This document shows, piece after piece, positions 23,899 to 35,100 of a stretch of DNA of 64,000 nucleotides; position 1 is the first letter of the stretch; each line of letters opens with the position of its first letter. This stretch comes from Sinohyriopsis cumingii. Taxonomy: Eukaryota; Mollusca; Bivalvia; Unionida; Unionidae. Under the pieces are notes generated by a model, which had not been told where the DNA came from, did no database searches, and was given only the letters and a program-made list of their open reading frames with translations. A program made the translations under genes and the position numbers. The DNA lies in NCBI GenBank assembly GCA_028554795.2, contig CM068838.1:93730974-93794973 (forward strand), read 5' to 3'.

Positions 23899-24230
23899 TT
23901 AACATGGAAGGAGTTATAGATCGTCAATGATACTGGCTCATTGGTCTGATGTAGATGGTAATATTGCTGGTTGTAATACGGTTGATTTGACCCCACGGCC
24001 AGGTCAGATTGAAAAACCTTTGTTACACAGTCAGTTCCTGGATGGGAAATTGTGTTTGCATTTAATAGCAAAAGTTATTTAGTTTGCATAATTAGATGAG
24101 TCACTTAAAATATGTATGGGAAGCCAGTTGAAGTTTGGAGAAGTGATACATTTGAAAGAGAGGGACCAGCAATATGTATACCTGTGCAAAGAATTAAGTC
24201 AAAATTTGTTAATGCATAAAAAACAATCAA
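23899..24230 (+). pseudogene. CACTA transposase C-terminus, copy 1
   Basis: The reading resumes after the LINE: SMILAHWSDVDGNIAG, TVDLTPRPGQIEKPLLHS, then across a frameshift YGKPVEVWRSDTFEREGPAI and CIPVQRIKSKFV. This matches the end of En/Spm transposases (the RPGxI and GPxxFIPVQRI segments). It is the other half of the gene interrupted at 19,862. Confidence 0.65.
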
Positions 24231-24599
24231 AAGCAAGAAAGTCTTAATTATCAGCATTCGTGATAGATATATTTTGTAAGAAAAAGGGACTTTTAGGTAT
24301 GCATATTAACAAGACATTATTACCATTTATATGTTTAATGAACTAGTGATCAGTTTCTAAATGTTTACATTTTTCTTTTAATTGTGGCCGCATAAACTGA
24401 TAAGTGTGATGAATTAAAACATTGTGATGTAAATGACTGAACATGTATGACTTTAATATTCAGGTCCTGATTAAGTAAATGAAGTATTATTCAGCTGTAA
24501 ATTTGCTGATGTTGATGATATGCTTATTGTTGGCTTGATGGAAATATATTTATATATGTCTGGTTTTTAAATGACTAAAGCCATCGAACAGTTACTTTA

Positions 24600-25010
24600 A
24601 ATGTTAATTGTTACAAGCAAGGTCTTTTTAAATTGCGCCCACACCAAGCTTGTGTGAAACTCTGCACGTGTATAACTTACACGAAGCTGGTACACGCAAA
24701 GTTTGTGTGAAACTCGGCACGTGTATAATTTACATGAAGCTGGTACACACAGAACTTGTGTGAAACCATGCACATGTATGACGTACATGAAGCTGGTACA
24801 CACAGAACTTGTGTGCAACCATGCACATGTATGACTTACACGAAGCTGGTACACACAACCTGTGTCAAACCATGCACATGTATGACTTCCATGAAGCTGG
24901 TACAAGCAGAACTTGTGTGAAACCATGCACATGTATAACATAACTTGCATGAAACTGGTACACACATAACTTGTGTGAAACCGTGCACATTTATTGCTTA
25001 CATGGCACAT
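24600..25010. repeat. Subterminal tandem repeat array of the CACTA element, block 1
   Basis: About seven diverged units of roughly 50-60 bp built round TTGTGTGAAACCATGCACAT, then GTATGACTTACATGAAGC and TGGTACACACA. The same units recur at 52,020-52,160, 52,626-53,060, 53,330-53,510 and 54,270-54,430. CACTA elements typically carry repeated transposase-binding motifs near their ends, which these probably are. Confidence 0.8.
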
Positions 25011-25229
25011 AGCGATGTACCTACCATGGATCATAATAAACGAATTAGTTGATAGCAATGAAAAACTAAGCACTCAAACTCAAAAATAAGCTAACATTTT
25101 CTGTACAGTTGTAGATAAGTATTGTGTCAAGCAATGATTTTTGATAATTATCTTTCGTTTGTTTGAGAAATTTTTGAAAGAATTCAGATCTGTTAGACAG
25201 GTATTGATATACTGTAGTATACTGAGTAT

Positions 25230-25530
25230 TAAATATGGAAGGAGTTGTAGATCATCAATGATAATGGCTCATTAGTCTGATGGAGATGGTACGATTGCAG
25301 GATCTAATACGGTTGATTTGACCCCATGGCCATGTCAGATTGAAAAACGTTTGTTACACAATCTGTTTTTGGATGGGAAATTGTGTTAGCATTTAATAGC
25401 AAAAGTTATTTGGTTTACGAAATAGATGAGACACTTAAAACTATGTTTGGGAAGCCAGTTGAAGCTTGGGGAAGTTATACGTCTGAGAGAGGGACCAGCA
25501 ATATTTATACCTGTGCAAAGAATTAAGTCA
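25230..25530 (+). pseudogene. CACTA transposase C-terminus, copy 2
   Basis: A second copy of 23,899-24,200 with scattered substitutions (same TTTGACCCCA, GGGAAATTGTG and GGAAGCCAGTTGAAG blocks), located beyond repeat block 1. It shows the uninterrupted LINE insertion site and proves that the 3' part of the transposon was duplicated in tandem. Confidence 0.75.
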
Positions 25531-25662
25531 TTATGCATACAAGACAAGTGTTTAAATTTTTCTTTTAATTCTGACACATAAACTGGTAAGTTTCGTGAAT
25601 TTAAAAATTGTGATGTAAATGACTAAACATGTATGACTGTAATATTCAGGTCCTGATTAAGT

Positions 25663-26511
25663 GATATAGTGTGCCCAAAATGCCAGCAAACAGGGCATGG
25701 CCCCCGGGACTGCCCTGAGAACAGAATCAGAATAGAGGCTGAAGTACATACATCAACTTACGCAAGTAAAGTGATGTCTGGCAACCTAATGGACCCGGAT
25801 CCCCGCCCCCCCCCCCCCCAACTACAACAACAACAACAACAACAACAAAAGGAATAAATACTGGACTTGATCAGACAAATACGAGGAGGGAAAGAAGCAG
25901 GGGAAGATTACTCAACCAATACCCTGCCAGAAATGGACATAACCAACATCTGTGAAGGGCAGGAAACGCCAGAATGGGAGCAATTTCTTAGCCCAAATAA
26001 GACAGGAAAAGGAAAAACACCGGCAAAAAACCAAGACATCCAATCAACAAACAGACACGAAGGATTGGAAGTAGAACTACTGCCTGAAAAAGAAGAAGAA
26101 CCTCAAACAAAACCAAGGACGTCAACACCTTTACCAAAAAGGAACCAACAGAAAAGGAAAGCGGAAGTTGTCTCCCCCCAGGACAAGGACGCAGCACCCA
26201 TGACTGAGAAAATGGACCCTACGAAAACCATACCTAAAAAGATCAAAGAAAATGGAGATGCAGAAGACGCAGGAATGGAGGCGGAGACTGAAACTGAGAA
26301 TGGGAAAGAAGAAACTGAATCGGAAGATAACGAAGAAGTAACGGGAATGATAACCGTAACTGAAACTGAGGCCGGAACGGGAACTGAGTATGAAACGGAC
26401 ATATCATATGAACCAGATAGCAGGCTACATGGAACCAATCCTTCAATAAACACTAATGAAACCACGCCCAACTCTCCAGAGGGGGGTGGGGAAACCAGTG
26501 TCCCCATCTAG
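25663..26511 (+). pseudogene. LINE ORF1 (gag-like, CCHC), 5'-truncated
   Basis: Begins in CPKCQQTGHGPRDCPENR, a C-x2-C-x4-H-x4-C zinc knuckle that normally lies near the end of the nucleic-acid-binding part of ORF1. A poly-C run and (CAA)n follow (25,806-25,850), with a stop at about 25,857. From 25,867 to 26,511 a Glu/Thr/Lys-rich low-complexity tail runs to its stop. The protein would coat LINE RNA. The N-terminal half is absent because reverse transcription stopped early. Confidence 0.7.
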
Positions 26512-26574
26512 CTTGATCCAAATTTTACAAATAACTAGAAATTAAATATAGTTCTTAATTGAATATTCATTAAG

Positions 26575-29500
26575 TTGTATAGCCATCATGTGACACCCTG
26601 GGAAGAGACAGGAATGGAAGGAATGAACTTACAGATCCTGTTTATTAATGTGAATGAAATTAATAAAAACAAAATACTTAAATTTCCAAAAGATATTAAT
26701 TACGACATAATGTTCATTCAAGAAACTCATAATGGATTTAGTAACGAGAATATGAAACTATGTGAAAGTCATTTAGATGGTATATTATTAACTAACGGTT
26801 ATGTAGAATCTGACATTAGAGGAGGGGTAGCGACACTAATTAAAAATAAAAGGAACTTAAATTGGAAAAGAATAGAAGAAGGACAATATTTTAGAGGAAG
26901 GCTACTGCACATAGTGATTGGGAAAAATCATTTCATTAATCTATATATGCCTGCTAATAGGAATATAAAAATACCTTTTTAGAAAAATTGGAAAAATAAC
27001 TAGAAAAATATACCATGGAAAATGTAATCATAGGAGGGATTTTAACTGGATAGGAGAGAATATTGATAGAGAAAGGGATTTAGCACCTAATGATATAATA
27101 ATAAAACCGGAAATGGAAGCCTTTATAAATAAACATAAATTAGTAGACATTTATAGAAGACTAGATATTTTAAGGAAAGAGTATACATATGACTATAAAA
27201 CTAACAAAGGGAGCAGATTGGACAAATTTCTTTGTACTAACTATGATGATAAAATATACAAAGAATCTGGAATAATTAACTTTAAAATTTCGGACCATAA
27301 ATTGATATATATGACAATGGAAATTAGAAATAGAAAAAAATGGGGCAATGGGCGGTGGATGGTTAATAACTCGCTACTAAAGATAAAAATTTTGTCAATG
27401 AAATCAAACAGGAAATATAAAATTTCAAACAAATAGGGAATATGGACATCATAACAGAATGGGAAATGTTAAAAAAAATTTAAAGACATTGCAATAAAAT
27501 TCTCTAATATTAAAAGTAGGAAAAAGAAAAAGGAAAACGAGGAAATAAAAATGCAGCTACAAAATTTAAACAATAAGGATTTGGAAACAAAGTTAAAAAA
27601 TAGATTAGAGGAAATTAAAGGGGAAGAAATGAGAGGGAGGGAAATTAGAGCCGGAAAATTTACCAATTTATATAGGAAGGCAGAGGGGCTATACAAAAAA
27701 GAAGAAAGAAGGAAAGGGGGAGATAAAGTTTTAGATCAACTAATGATAGGAGGGAATAGAATATCAACAGATAAATGGGAAATCATGGTTTATATTGAAA
27801 ACTTCTACTCTAAATTATATCAATCACAAAATATCACAGGTAAAATAATTGATGAATATTTACAAAACATCCCCTGCGAGATGATAACATCAGAACATAA
27901 AGACTTATGTGATGGTTTAATCTCACAGGAAGAAATAAGAGATAGTATTCAATCTTCCAATAAAGGGAAAACACCAGGAGGAGATGGACTCTCCGCAGAG
28001 TTCTATACGAAATTATGTGGGGAGTTGTCGCCCATACTTGAATGGTTATACAATAATATATTACTTAAAAACAACAAAATGCCTGAAACAATGAGGGAGG
28101 GAATAATTATTTTAACCTATAAAGGTAAAGGAGAAAGAGATGACCTTACAAACTGGAGGCCCATCTCCCTCCTATATATGGATTACAAGATTTTAAGCAA
28201 AATTTTAACAAATAGAATTATAAAAGGTACGGAACGAATCATTAATATACATCAGACATGTGGACCTAAAAAGAGAGATATCCAAAATAACATATTAAAT
28301 ATCAGAACTATTATAGACTACTTACAAAGAAATAGTTAAAAAGCTGCCATGGTACTTTTTGATCAAGAAAAAGCATTTGACAGATTAGAACACAACTATA
28401 TACAAAAATTATTAGAAAAATTTGGCTTCGGAGAAAATTTCCGAAAATGGACTAAAATACTGTACAATAATATAACTTCCAGAGTACAGGTTAATGGAGC
28501 AACGACAGGTAGATTTGAAATCCAAAGATCAGTGAGGCAAGGATGCCTACTGTCTATGCTATTATACGTAATAGCAATCGAAATGCTAAGCATCAGCATA
28601 AAACTCAACAAAGACATAGTAGGTATAAAAGTTCCCAACTTAAATGATGAAGTGAAAATGCTGCAGCATGCAGACGATTGTACGAACTTTATAGACGATC
28701 CAAAATCCTTTGATCACTTAATAAAGGAATTTGAAAAATTCGGTCAAGCATCTGGATCGAAAATTAACCAGGACAAAACAGAAATCTTAGACATAGGCAA
28801 CTGGCGTGGTAAACACCCAGGTATACCAACGCAATTATTTAAAAAGACAGTCAAAGCCTTAGGAGTACATTTTGGAGTAAATGAGGAAAAAGAAAACTGT
28901 AAAAAAATGGAAAATGAAATTTAAAAAAATATCGATATCTGGGCACAGACGCTACTATGCATAATGAAACGGGCCCAAGTGGCAAAAATATATATGTATG
29001 TTTACATTAATTACATTATTAAATCTATTGATATAAGTAACCTTAACCTAAATAACATAGATAAACAGATCATTAAATATATATGGGATTTTAAAATACA
29101 TTATATTAAACGAGAAACATTATATAGGGCTAAGGAAATAGGAGGGATTGGGTTACCTAGCCCTGTACTTTTAAAAATAACCAATATTATAAATAGATTT
29201 AAAAAATTAAGTGCAGATCCCAAACATCCATGGGAGGGTATTTATACATATTGGTTTGGCTTTATATTAAGGAACAGGAGTGATATCTACAAAAACAATA
29301 GACTCACTAAATTATTAGAATGTCCAATTAAATTTAGAGGTACAAAAGAGCTACTTTTTAAGTACAGGGATAAAAAAAAAAGATTTGTGGGATACGGATG
29401 AAAAATTAACATATAACTGGATCAGGAATGATATAACAGGGAAAATTCTATGCAGAATAGAGAAAGAACATCTATATGTTAATTGGAAAAGGGCATGGGG

Positions 29501-29855
29501 GCACTGGTCTAAGCTAGGCTCCCTTAAAATTCAAAGCCTCGCCTTCAAATACATGCATGATGCATGGTTGACAGGTGAGGCTGCAGCAAGACGGCATATG
29601 GTCCGAGTACCGCCTAAATGTCCGCTGTGTAAAAGAGGGCCTTTTAGCAAAGCACATACAATACTACAATGTACCCAAACTAAAATTAACATAGAAAATG
29701 TCATAGCGGAGATTAGGAAATATGAGGCATATAAACCACAAAATATTCTATTTTTAGATGGAAATTTCAATAAAAACACACTTTATAAAATAACAGAATA
29801 CATAGTTAACACCATGAAAGCTTGTGGCCAAATTATAGTCATAGACAAACGCTAG
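26575..29855 (+). pseudogene. LINE ORF2 (APE endonuclease, reverse transcriptase), broken
   Basis: Six ORF pieces in order: endonuclease with LQILFINVNEINKNKI and DIMFIQETHNGF (26,575-26,982) and its C-terminal half to 27,436. Reverse transcriptase begins at 27,551, with NKGKTPGGDGLSAEFYTKL and DLTNWRPISLLYMDYKI. Then come VLFDQEKAFDRLEHNYI (motif A), SVRQGCLLSMLLYVIAIEML and MLQHADDCTNF (28,349-28,924). The catalytic box is HADD where YADD/FADD is usual. The last two pieces (28,964-29,855) end with a CPLCKRGPFSKAHTILQC knuckle. The DQEKAFDR motif and the CCHC ORF1 point to the L1/Tx1 group. Five or more frameshifts or stops make it inactive. Confidence 0.8.
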
Positions 29856-29904
29856 GAATCCTTCATGAGGAAAGTACGGATAAGGAGGTTATGGGGCTAT
29901 GTCA

Positions 29905-29910
29905 CACGGC
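29905..29910. repeat. Target-site duplication, left (CACGGC)
   Basis: CACGGC immediately precedes the Polinton terminus AGTAGTGAATAGGG and is repeated at 50,975-50,980 directly after the inverted terminus. A 6-bp duplication is the Maverick/Polinton standard. Confidence 0.95.
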
Positions 29911-29929
29911 AGTAGTGAATAGGGCCACC

Positions 29930-30072
29930 TTACGTACAATGGAAATTAGCATTACAGAGACCCCTGGGCCACTTTACGTACAATAGAAATTTAACATGGC
30001 GAAAAATCGCATACCACTTTACGTACAAGGGGAATTAACATGGGAATAAATTGTGGGTCATTTTACGTACAA
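29930..30072. promoter_or_regulatory. Four evenly spaced TTACGTACAA boxes in the left terminal repeat
   Basis: Boxes at 29,930, 29,974, 30,019 and 30,063, i.e. every 44-45 bp, each preceded by CC-A-TT-like bases and followed by an AT-rich GGAATT motif. The core TACGTA is palindromic. The spacing is close to four turns of B-DNA. Function as binding sites for integrase, terminal protein or an origin-binding factor is inferred. Confidence 0.75.
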
Positions 30073-30165
30073 GGGGAATTTAACATGGGATTTTTTTTTT
30101 TTTTTAAAATTTTTAAAAAAAGAGTAGGCAATTGAAAAGTCATTCTCTTTTCGAGAAATATGGCT

Positions 30166-30181
30166 GGCCCTGAAAAGGGCC
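30166..30181 (-). terminator. Histone-type mRNA 3' stem-loop (left TIR, minus strand)
   Basis: On the minus strand: GGCCCTTTTCAGGGCC followed by AGCCA and, about 9 nt on, the purine-rich CGAAAAGAGAATG. Stem of six pairs with a four-base TTTC loop, as in replication-dependent histone mRNAs. It lies just after the stop of the minus-strand gene at 30,206-30,439. Confidence 0.75.
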
Positions 30182-30205
30182 TTTGGGTTTATGTTAATGT
30201 ATTCA

Positions 30206-30439
30206 TTAACATAAATGGCACCGCATTGGTCTTCTTCTTGTTCTTAGGCTGCGTCTCACTGTTGGCCCGTAAATCAGCACTCTTTTCAGGCATCCTTGTC
30301 TTTCAACGTAGATCCTACGTATCCACAGACTGGTGTTTGTCCTGTGGACAACTGTCCACTTGGATCGGACATACATGAGCATGTCAATCCTAAACATCAT
30401 GGAAGACACAAGGGTGGATGACTCAACTGTGGTCCACAT
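30206..30439 (-). CDS. Small basic Polinton left-end protein, unknown function
   Basis: 77 codons from an ATG at 30,439. The product is rich in Arg and Val, ending in RRSLRTRRRPMRCHLC; no family recognised. Support for being a gene is contextual: a TATA box (CTATAAATAAG, 30,482-30,492, minus strand) lies about 45 bp ahead of the start, and the stop is followed within 25 bp by the histone-type stem-loop of the terminal repeat. It faces outward, mirroring the gene next to the right terminal repeat. It could also be a truncated remnant of a longer gene. Confidence 0.45.
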   Translation of the reverse strand: MWTTVESSTLVSSMMFRIDMLMYVRSKWTVVHRTNTSLWIRRIYVERQGCLKRVLIYGPTVRRSLRTRRRPMRCHLC

Positions 30440-30481
30440 CTTGAAGCGATGAGAACAGGTGAATCAATGCAGTGAACTGCG

Positions 30482-30610
30482 CTTATTTATAGGTAGAGGT
30501 AGGATTGAAACGGATTGAGTTCATTCACCAATCCAAACACGCGTTAAAAAATTCAGTCAGACCGCATCCAATCCGAAGAGAACAGTCTGTGACGTCACGT
30601 GGTCTATATA
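30482..30610. promoter_or_regulatory. Divergent promoter region with two TATA boxes and a CRE-like site
   Basis: Minus-strand TATA CTATAAATAAG at 30,482-30,492 serves the leftmost gene. On the plus strand the palindrome TGACGTCA (30,590-30,597, the CREB/ATF consensus) is followed 6 bp later by TCTATATAGA (30,603-30,612), about 50 bp before the ATG at 30,659. Use of these sites by host factors is inferred. Confidence 0.6.
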
Positions 30611-30658
30611 GATTCGTTAGCGCTTGTGTGCAGTCAATCTATGCGACAGTGATTCAAC

Positions 30659-31237
30659 ATGACGGAAACTCAGAAAACGATCCATTGGGGTGCACCAGCA
30701 GGGGAGACTGCCTAAGGGAACTCGGACTTACTTTCAGAAGAGGTGAATTGGGATTTTGTGGATTTTCTTACCTCACAAGAATTTGTTCTGGAACCTTCGT
30801 TACCTTCTTCATTACCGCAAGTGGAGAATTTTAGACAGAGACAGAAAGAAGAATTGGAGAAATTTATACAACGACAAAAGGAAGCGGAACAAGCTTTTCT
30901 CCTACAGCAACAGCAGCAAGAAGAAGAGGTAAGAAAAAAACAAAAGCAACAACAGCAAGAAGAAGTAGCAGCAAAGAAACAAGAGGGTGAAAATCAAACG
31001 GTCACGGTACTGTTGGACATTTTAGCGGAGTTAAGAAGTCTGAAACAAATGTATCAGACTTCTTTATTACGACCGAAGAGAATACGACCTTCCCGAGCTA
31101 AACACGTTAACCCTGTGACTAAGCCTACCGTACCACCCTTAGTGATTTCAACCCAATCATCATCATCAACATTACGCAGTCCAGAAGTAGGCCTTGGTCG
31201 TGGCAAAGGCTTAAGGCAGTTAAAGTTGATTGTTTAA
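30659..31237 (+). pseudogene. Gln-rich coiled-coil Polinton protein with one premature stop
   Basis: The ATG at 30,659 lies at the right distance from the TATA box. An in-frame TAA follows 18 codons on (30,713-30,715); the same frame then stays open to 31,237. The middle is a charged Gln/Glu/Lys-rich helix (RQRQKEELEKFIQRQKEAEQ, then QQQQQEEEVRKKQKQQQQEE), followed by TVTVLLDILAELRSLKQMY, a leucine-patterned helix, and a basic tail. Predicted coiled coil; no enzymatic motif. A decayed homologue lies at 59.5-60.06 kb, which shows that this is a real, conserved gene of this Polinton lineage. The stop codon is followed 25 bp later by a perfect histone-type stem-loop. Confidence 0.65.
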
Positions 31238-31261
31238 ACTCACCCCACACCAAAATAAAAA

Positions 31262-31302
31262 GGCCCTTTTCAGGGCCACCCACATTTCTCGAAAAGAAAT
31301 AC
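31262..31302 (+). terminator. Histone-type mRNA 3' stem-loop and downstream element
   Basis: AAAAAGGCCCTTTTCAGGGC then CACCCA: six-base-pair stem, TTTC loop, ACCCA cleavage context, all as in animal histone mRNAs. CGAAAAGAAAT at 31,290-31,300 fits the purine-rich histone downstream element that pairs with U7 snRNA. It lies 25 bp after the stop of the Gln-rich gene. Confidence 0.8.
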
Positions 31303-31525
31303 AATTTCAATTTGCCAATAACTCAAAAAACCCACTCATTTTACCCTTATAGTACGTGTCTGTGTATGAGTGCGTGAGTGTAGCTTCTTATTTTAAAATC
31401 AAAACTCAAAAGACACTTACCTTGTATCATTAATTTATTCTTTTCTCCATTTTTTTACAATCCAATTCACAATTCACAACAGAACACTTTAATTAAAAGT
31501 TCATTGACTTCTTCTTTCTCCTTGT

Positions 31526-32000
31526 TTAGTCTCTCTGTTTTTTGAATGTCTTCACCGTCAGACTCTTTCCCTCTTCTTCTTCCCCCTCGCTTTCTTCCCT
31601 TCTTCTTTTCTTCTCCTGTTTCTTTTTCTTCACCTGTCTTCTTTCTTCCTCAGAAGAATCCCTCTCTTCCTCTGAAGAATCCCTCTCTTCTTCTGAAGAA
31701 TTCCTCTTTTCTTCTGATTCCTCTTGTTTCTTTCTTGGGCAATCTGGAGACCAATGTCCTTTTTCTTTACAATAATAACAGGTATCTTTACTTTTGTCTT
31801 TTTTAGCCCCTGTTTTTTGGTTTTTTTTGACGGTCTGGACACTCTGAAGACCAATGCCCTTTCTTCTGACAGATATAGCAAGTATCCTGACTTTTATCTC
31901 GAAAGGAAGGAGAGTAGTCCGTGGGCTGGTCTGAAGAGAATTTTCTAATGACCCCTCGCAAAGCTCTGACGAAACGTTCGATTTGGTTAGTCTCTTCCAT
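31526..32000 (-). pseudogene. CCHC zinc-knuckle protein with acidic repeats, one frameshift
   Basis: The start at 32,000 is chosen because a TATA box (32,053-32,063) lies about 55 bp upstream. The first 65 codons end in CYICQKKGHWSSECPDRQ, a CCHC knuckle (C-x2-C-x4-H-x4-C). A frameshift in a T/A homopolymer near 31,805-31,830 moves to the frame with a second knuckle, CYYCKEKGHWSPDCPRK, then three DSSEEER-type repeats and a Lys/Glu-rich tail with KKKKQEKKRRR. Such proteins bind single-stranded nucleic acid; a role in packaging or transcription is possible. An AATAAA lies downstream on the minus strand (about 31,432-31,441). No histone-type stem-loop follows it. Confidence 0.65.
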
Positions 32001-32052
32001 CGTTGTGCTAGGCTTGAGAGTGAAATGAATAGTGAAAGGACAAGACACACAC

Positions 32053-32087
32053 CCTTTTATATACGCTGGTTTGCCATGACTATAAAT
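32053..32087. promoter_or_regulatory. Divergent TATA boxes for the CCHC gene and DNA polymerase
   Basis: TATATAAAAGG on the minus strand (32,053-32,063) and CTATAAATTAG on the plus strand (32,080-32,090), each about 50-55 bp from the respective ATG (32,000 and 32,135). Confidence 0.65.
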
Positions 32088-32134
32088 TAGTCTATGGTGT
32101 TTAAACTTGAGTCATTTGACGTTTTGCACTCAAG

Positions 32135-35100
32135 ATGAAACGATCCTATTCATTCGAGAAGAAAGAAGAAGACAGTAAGAGGCAGAAACGTGATCTATCG
32201 CCTCGTACCAGGGCTGAAATCTTGGCACAAATTCATGCCAGTGATTTTGAAGAGGACATGAGTGAACCAGAATCCGAACCCTCTAAACCAAGTTCACCAC
32301 CCTTAGTCAACCCTGAAAAATACTATTCCATTCGAGAGACGGAAAAGCGCTCCTCTAGAAAATTTAGAACCACGGCTTACAAATACACGGTGAAGTTTAA
32401 AGATTTCAAGGCTGAAGTGCCGTTAGAGAAAGCAGAAGTGTTCATCACTGGGGTGTGGGATTCTTTGCTCACCACACTCAAGCGACAATGTCAACCCAAA
32501 GAAGACGATCGCTTGAGACTTTCCATACAACACGACGGTTTGAAATCTCCTGTTTGGATCGAATTTAGCACCCCTGCAGAATTGACCGCTTCCAAAGTCA
32601 TGGACAAGATTCAACACGTACAACAATCTAATGATCAGATTGACTTCACCGATGGTAAAGCCACACTGGACATGACCCACGTCTCTCCTCCTCAAGGAAC
32701 TGGACGCAAAAAGATGTTATTGGTGGACGACCTTCGCAACACCAAAAAGAGTCTCGTCTTAATTAAAAACCCTCATGACCAGATGTGCTTAGCCCGTGCC
32801 ATCGTGGTGGGACGAACCTATGCCAACAAGAACGACACGGTAGAATGGAAAAGAACCTGGAACACTATTCAACGTTCCCATCGAGCCAAACAACGAAACG
32901 AAGCAGAACTCCTGTTGCAACAAGCTGGCCTGTCTAAAGACGCACCCTGTGGCATTCCTGAGATGCAAAAATTGCAAGATGTCCTAGCTCCACGCTACAC
33001 CTTGAAAGTGCACCCTCAAGAAATGCGCGGGCCTCTGTTGTTTCGAGGCCAAGATTTTAAGGATGGAAAATACATTTATGTTTATTATCACGATGACCAT
33101 TTCGATACCATTACCACCATCACTGGATTCCTGGGATACAGATATTACTGTGAGAAATGTGATTATGGTTATAACAATCGAGAGCAACACAAGCATTGTG
33201 GAATGAAATGCCCAGGATGTTTGGCCTCTCCACCCTGTCTGAGCGAAGAACCAGTGCCTTGTTCAACTTGTCTGCGCACGTTTGTCAGCCCTGCCTGTTA
33301 CCAACAACATCTGAAGACGCAAGGTTCACAGCAGAAATGTGCTTGTCAACTCCTGAGATTGTGCCCTACCTGTGGACAAAGCATATGTACCAATACTGCC
33401 AAGGCACACGTATGTCGAGGAAAGAAAAAATGTCACATTTGTCACCACATCGTGGACTTGGAACACCAATGCTATGTGCAAAAATACCAACCCCCACCAG
33501 AGAAAGAGGACGGTCACAAGAAGAAAGGCAATTTCATCTTTTTCGATTTCGAATGCATGCAAGAGACCGGCATTCCCATTCCTAATTTCTGCGTGGCTCA
33601 TCGAGCGTGCGAGAAGTGCATTCAAGAACCTATCTTCAGTCATTGCCCTCACTGAAGCAAGATTCCTGGAGGGCGTGAAAAAATCTTTCGGGGACCGAAC
33701 ACGTTAGCCGATTTTGCCCAATGGGTCTTAGACGTGGAGTCAAGAGGACATCGAACGTTACGGAGATTGTCATCGTCATGCCACGGTGATGGCTCACAAT
33801 TTTTCCGGATACGATGGACAGTTTCTTTTGAGGTACTATACGGAACATGGCACCGAACGTCCTAAAGTGACTTTGAACTGAGCCAAAATCATTTTCATGC
33901 AAATGGGACAAGTACAGTTTAAAGATTCGATGAGCTATTTGGCCATGCCTTTGAGTCGAATGCCTAAAACGTTTGGAATGACAGAAATGGCTAAAGGGTA
34001 CTTTCCACACTTTTTCAATGCGGAAGCCAATCAACACGCCGTTCTACCCCATTTACCTGAGGCTCACTATTACGACCCCGACAACATGCGTACCGAACAA
34101 CGAGAAGCTTTCTACGCTTGGCACCAGGCTCACGCCTCGGACCCTTTCGACTTTCAGGAAGAAATGCTAAAGTATTGTCGTTCCGACGTGGACATTTTAC
34201 GACGTTGCTGTGGAAAATTTCGAGAACTGTTCATGGAACACGGAGGGGTCGATCCTTTGAAAGAAGCTTGCACCATTGCCAAAGCGTGTTCCTTAGTGTA
34301 CCGACAACGATTCATGCCTGAAAACACCGTAGCTGTCATCAGCCCACAAACGACCCACTATGTCAAGCGTCAATACTCGGTCAAAGCCCTACGCTGGTTA
34401 CATTACTTGTGCGACAAGGAAGACAAATGGATTCAGCAAGCCCGCAACGGAGGGGGTAAAAAGACCATCGGAACGTATTCGGTCGATGGCTGGGACTTAG
34501 AAAACCCCAAGATCGTGTACGAGTTTAACGGTTGCTTATTTCACGGATGTCCCGTCTGTTACCCTGACCGTGGCACTAGAAATCAGTTTCTGCAACGAAC
34601 AATGGAAGACTTGTACCAGGACACTTGTCAGCGGCGCCTAAAGTTAGAACAGCAAGGATACCAAGTGGTGGAAATGTGGGAACACGAGTACGATCACCGT
34701 ATGAAAACCGATCCCAAGTTTAAACGCCTCGTGGAAAGTTACCAGTTCATGGACCCGCTGAACCCGAGGGATAGTTTGTACGGAGGAAGGAACAATGCCA
34801 CCTGTTTGCTGTACCAAGCCGACGAAGATAAAGGAGAAGAAATCAAATACTTGGACGTGTGTTCGCTGTATCCTTACGTGTGCAAATATTGTCGCTTTCC
34901 TGTAGGGTACCCACAATTGTTAACGGAACACATCGACCTGAAAAACATTCGACAATACGAAGGCTTGATCAAGTGTAAAGTTTTGCCTCCCACGAACCTA
35001 TACCATCCCGTCTTACCTCACCATTGTCAAGGCAAACTGATGTTTCCCTTGTGCCGTACTTGTACCGAAACGTGCAACCAAGACCAACCTTGTCAGCACA

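Larger units (their letters stand above)
29911..30190 (+). repeat. Polinton left terminal inverted repeat
   Basis: It begins AGTAGTGAATAGGG and matches the reverse complement of 50,701-50,974 throughout, with only a handful of substitutions and small length differences, mainly in the T/A-rich homopolymer stretch at about 30,088-30,122. It contains four evenly spaced TTACGTACAA boxes and ends with a stem-loop of histone 3' type in minus orientation. Confidence 0.97.

Noticed and set aside
24600..25010. CRISPR-like array
   Set aside because: Units are contiguous, diverged and without unique spacers, and the genome is eukaryotic.
24597..25073. 158-codon minus-strand ORF rich in His, Cys and Val (and similar ones at 52,579-53,108)
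   Set aside because: It is simply the translation of the 50-60-bp subterminal repeats; the repeated protein pattern follows the DNA repeat.
30743..31237. Start of the Gln-rich gene at GTG 30,743
   Set aside because: The frame continues upstream to an ATG at 30,659 placed correctly after a TATA box, interrupted by one stop; the relic at 59.5 kb also retains similarity ahead of 30,743. A GTG start is not expected in an animal.
31542..31948. Plus-strand Ser-rich ORFs at 31,542-31,948
   Set aside because: They are antisense shadows of the acidic repeats of the CCHC gene.
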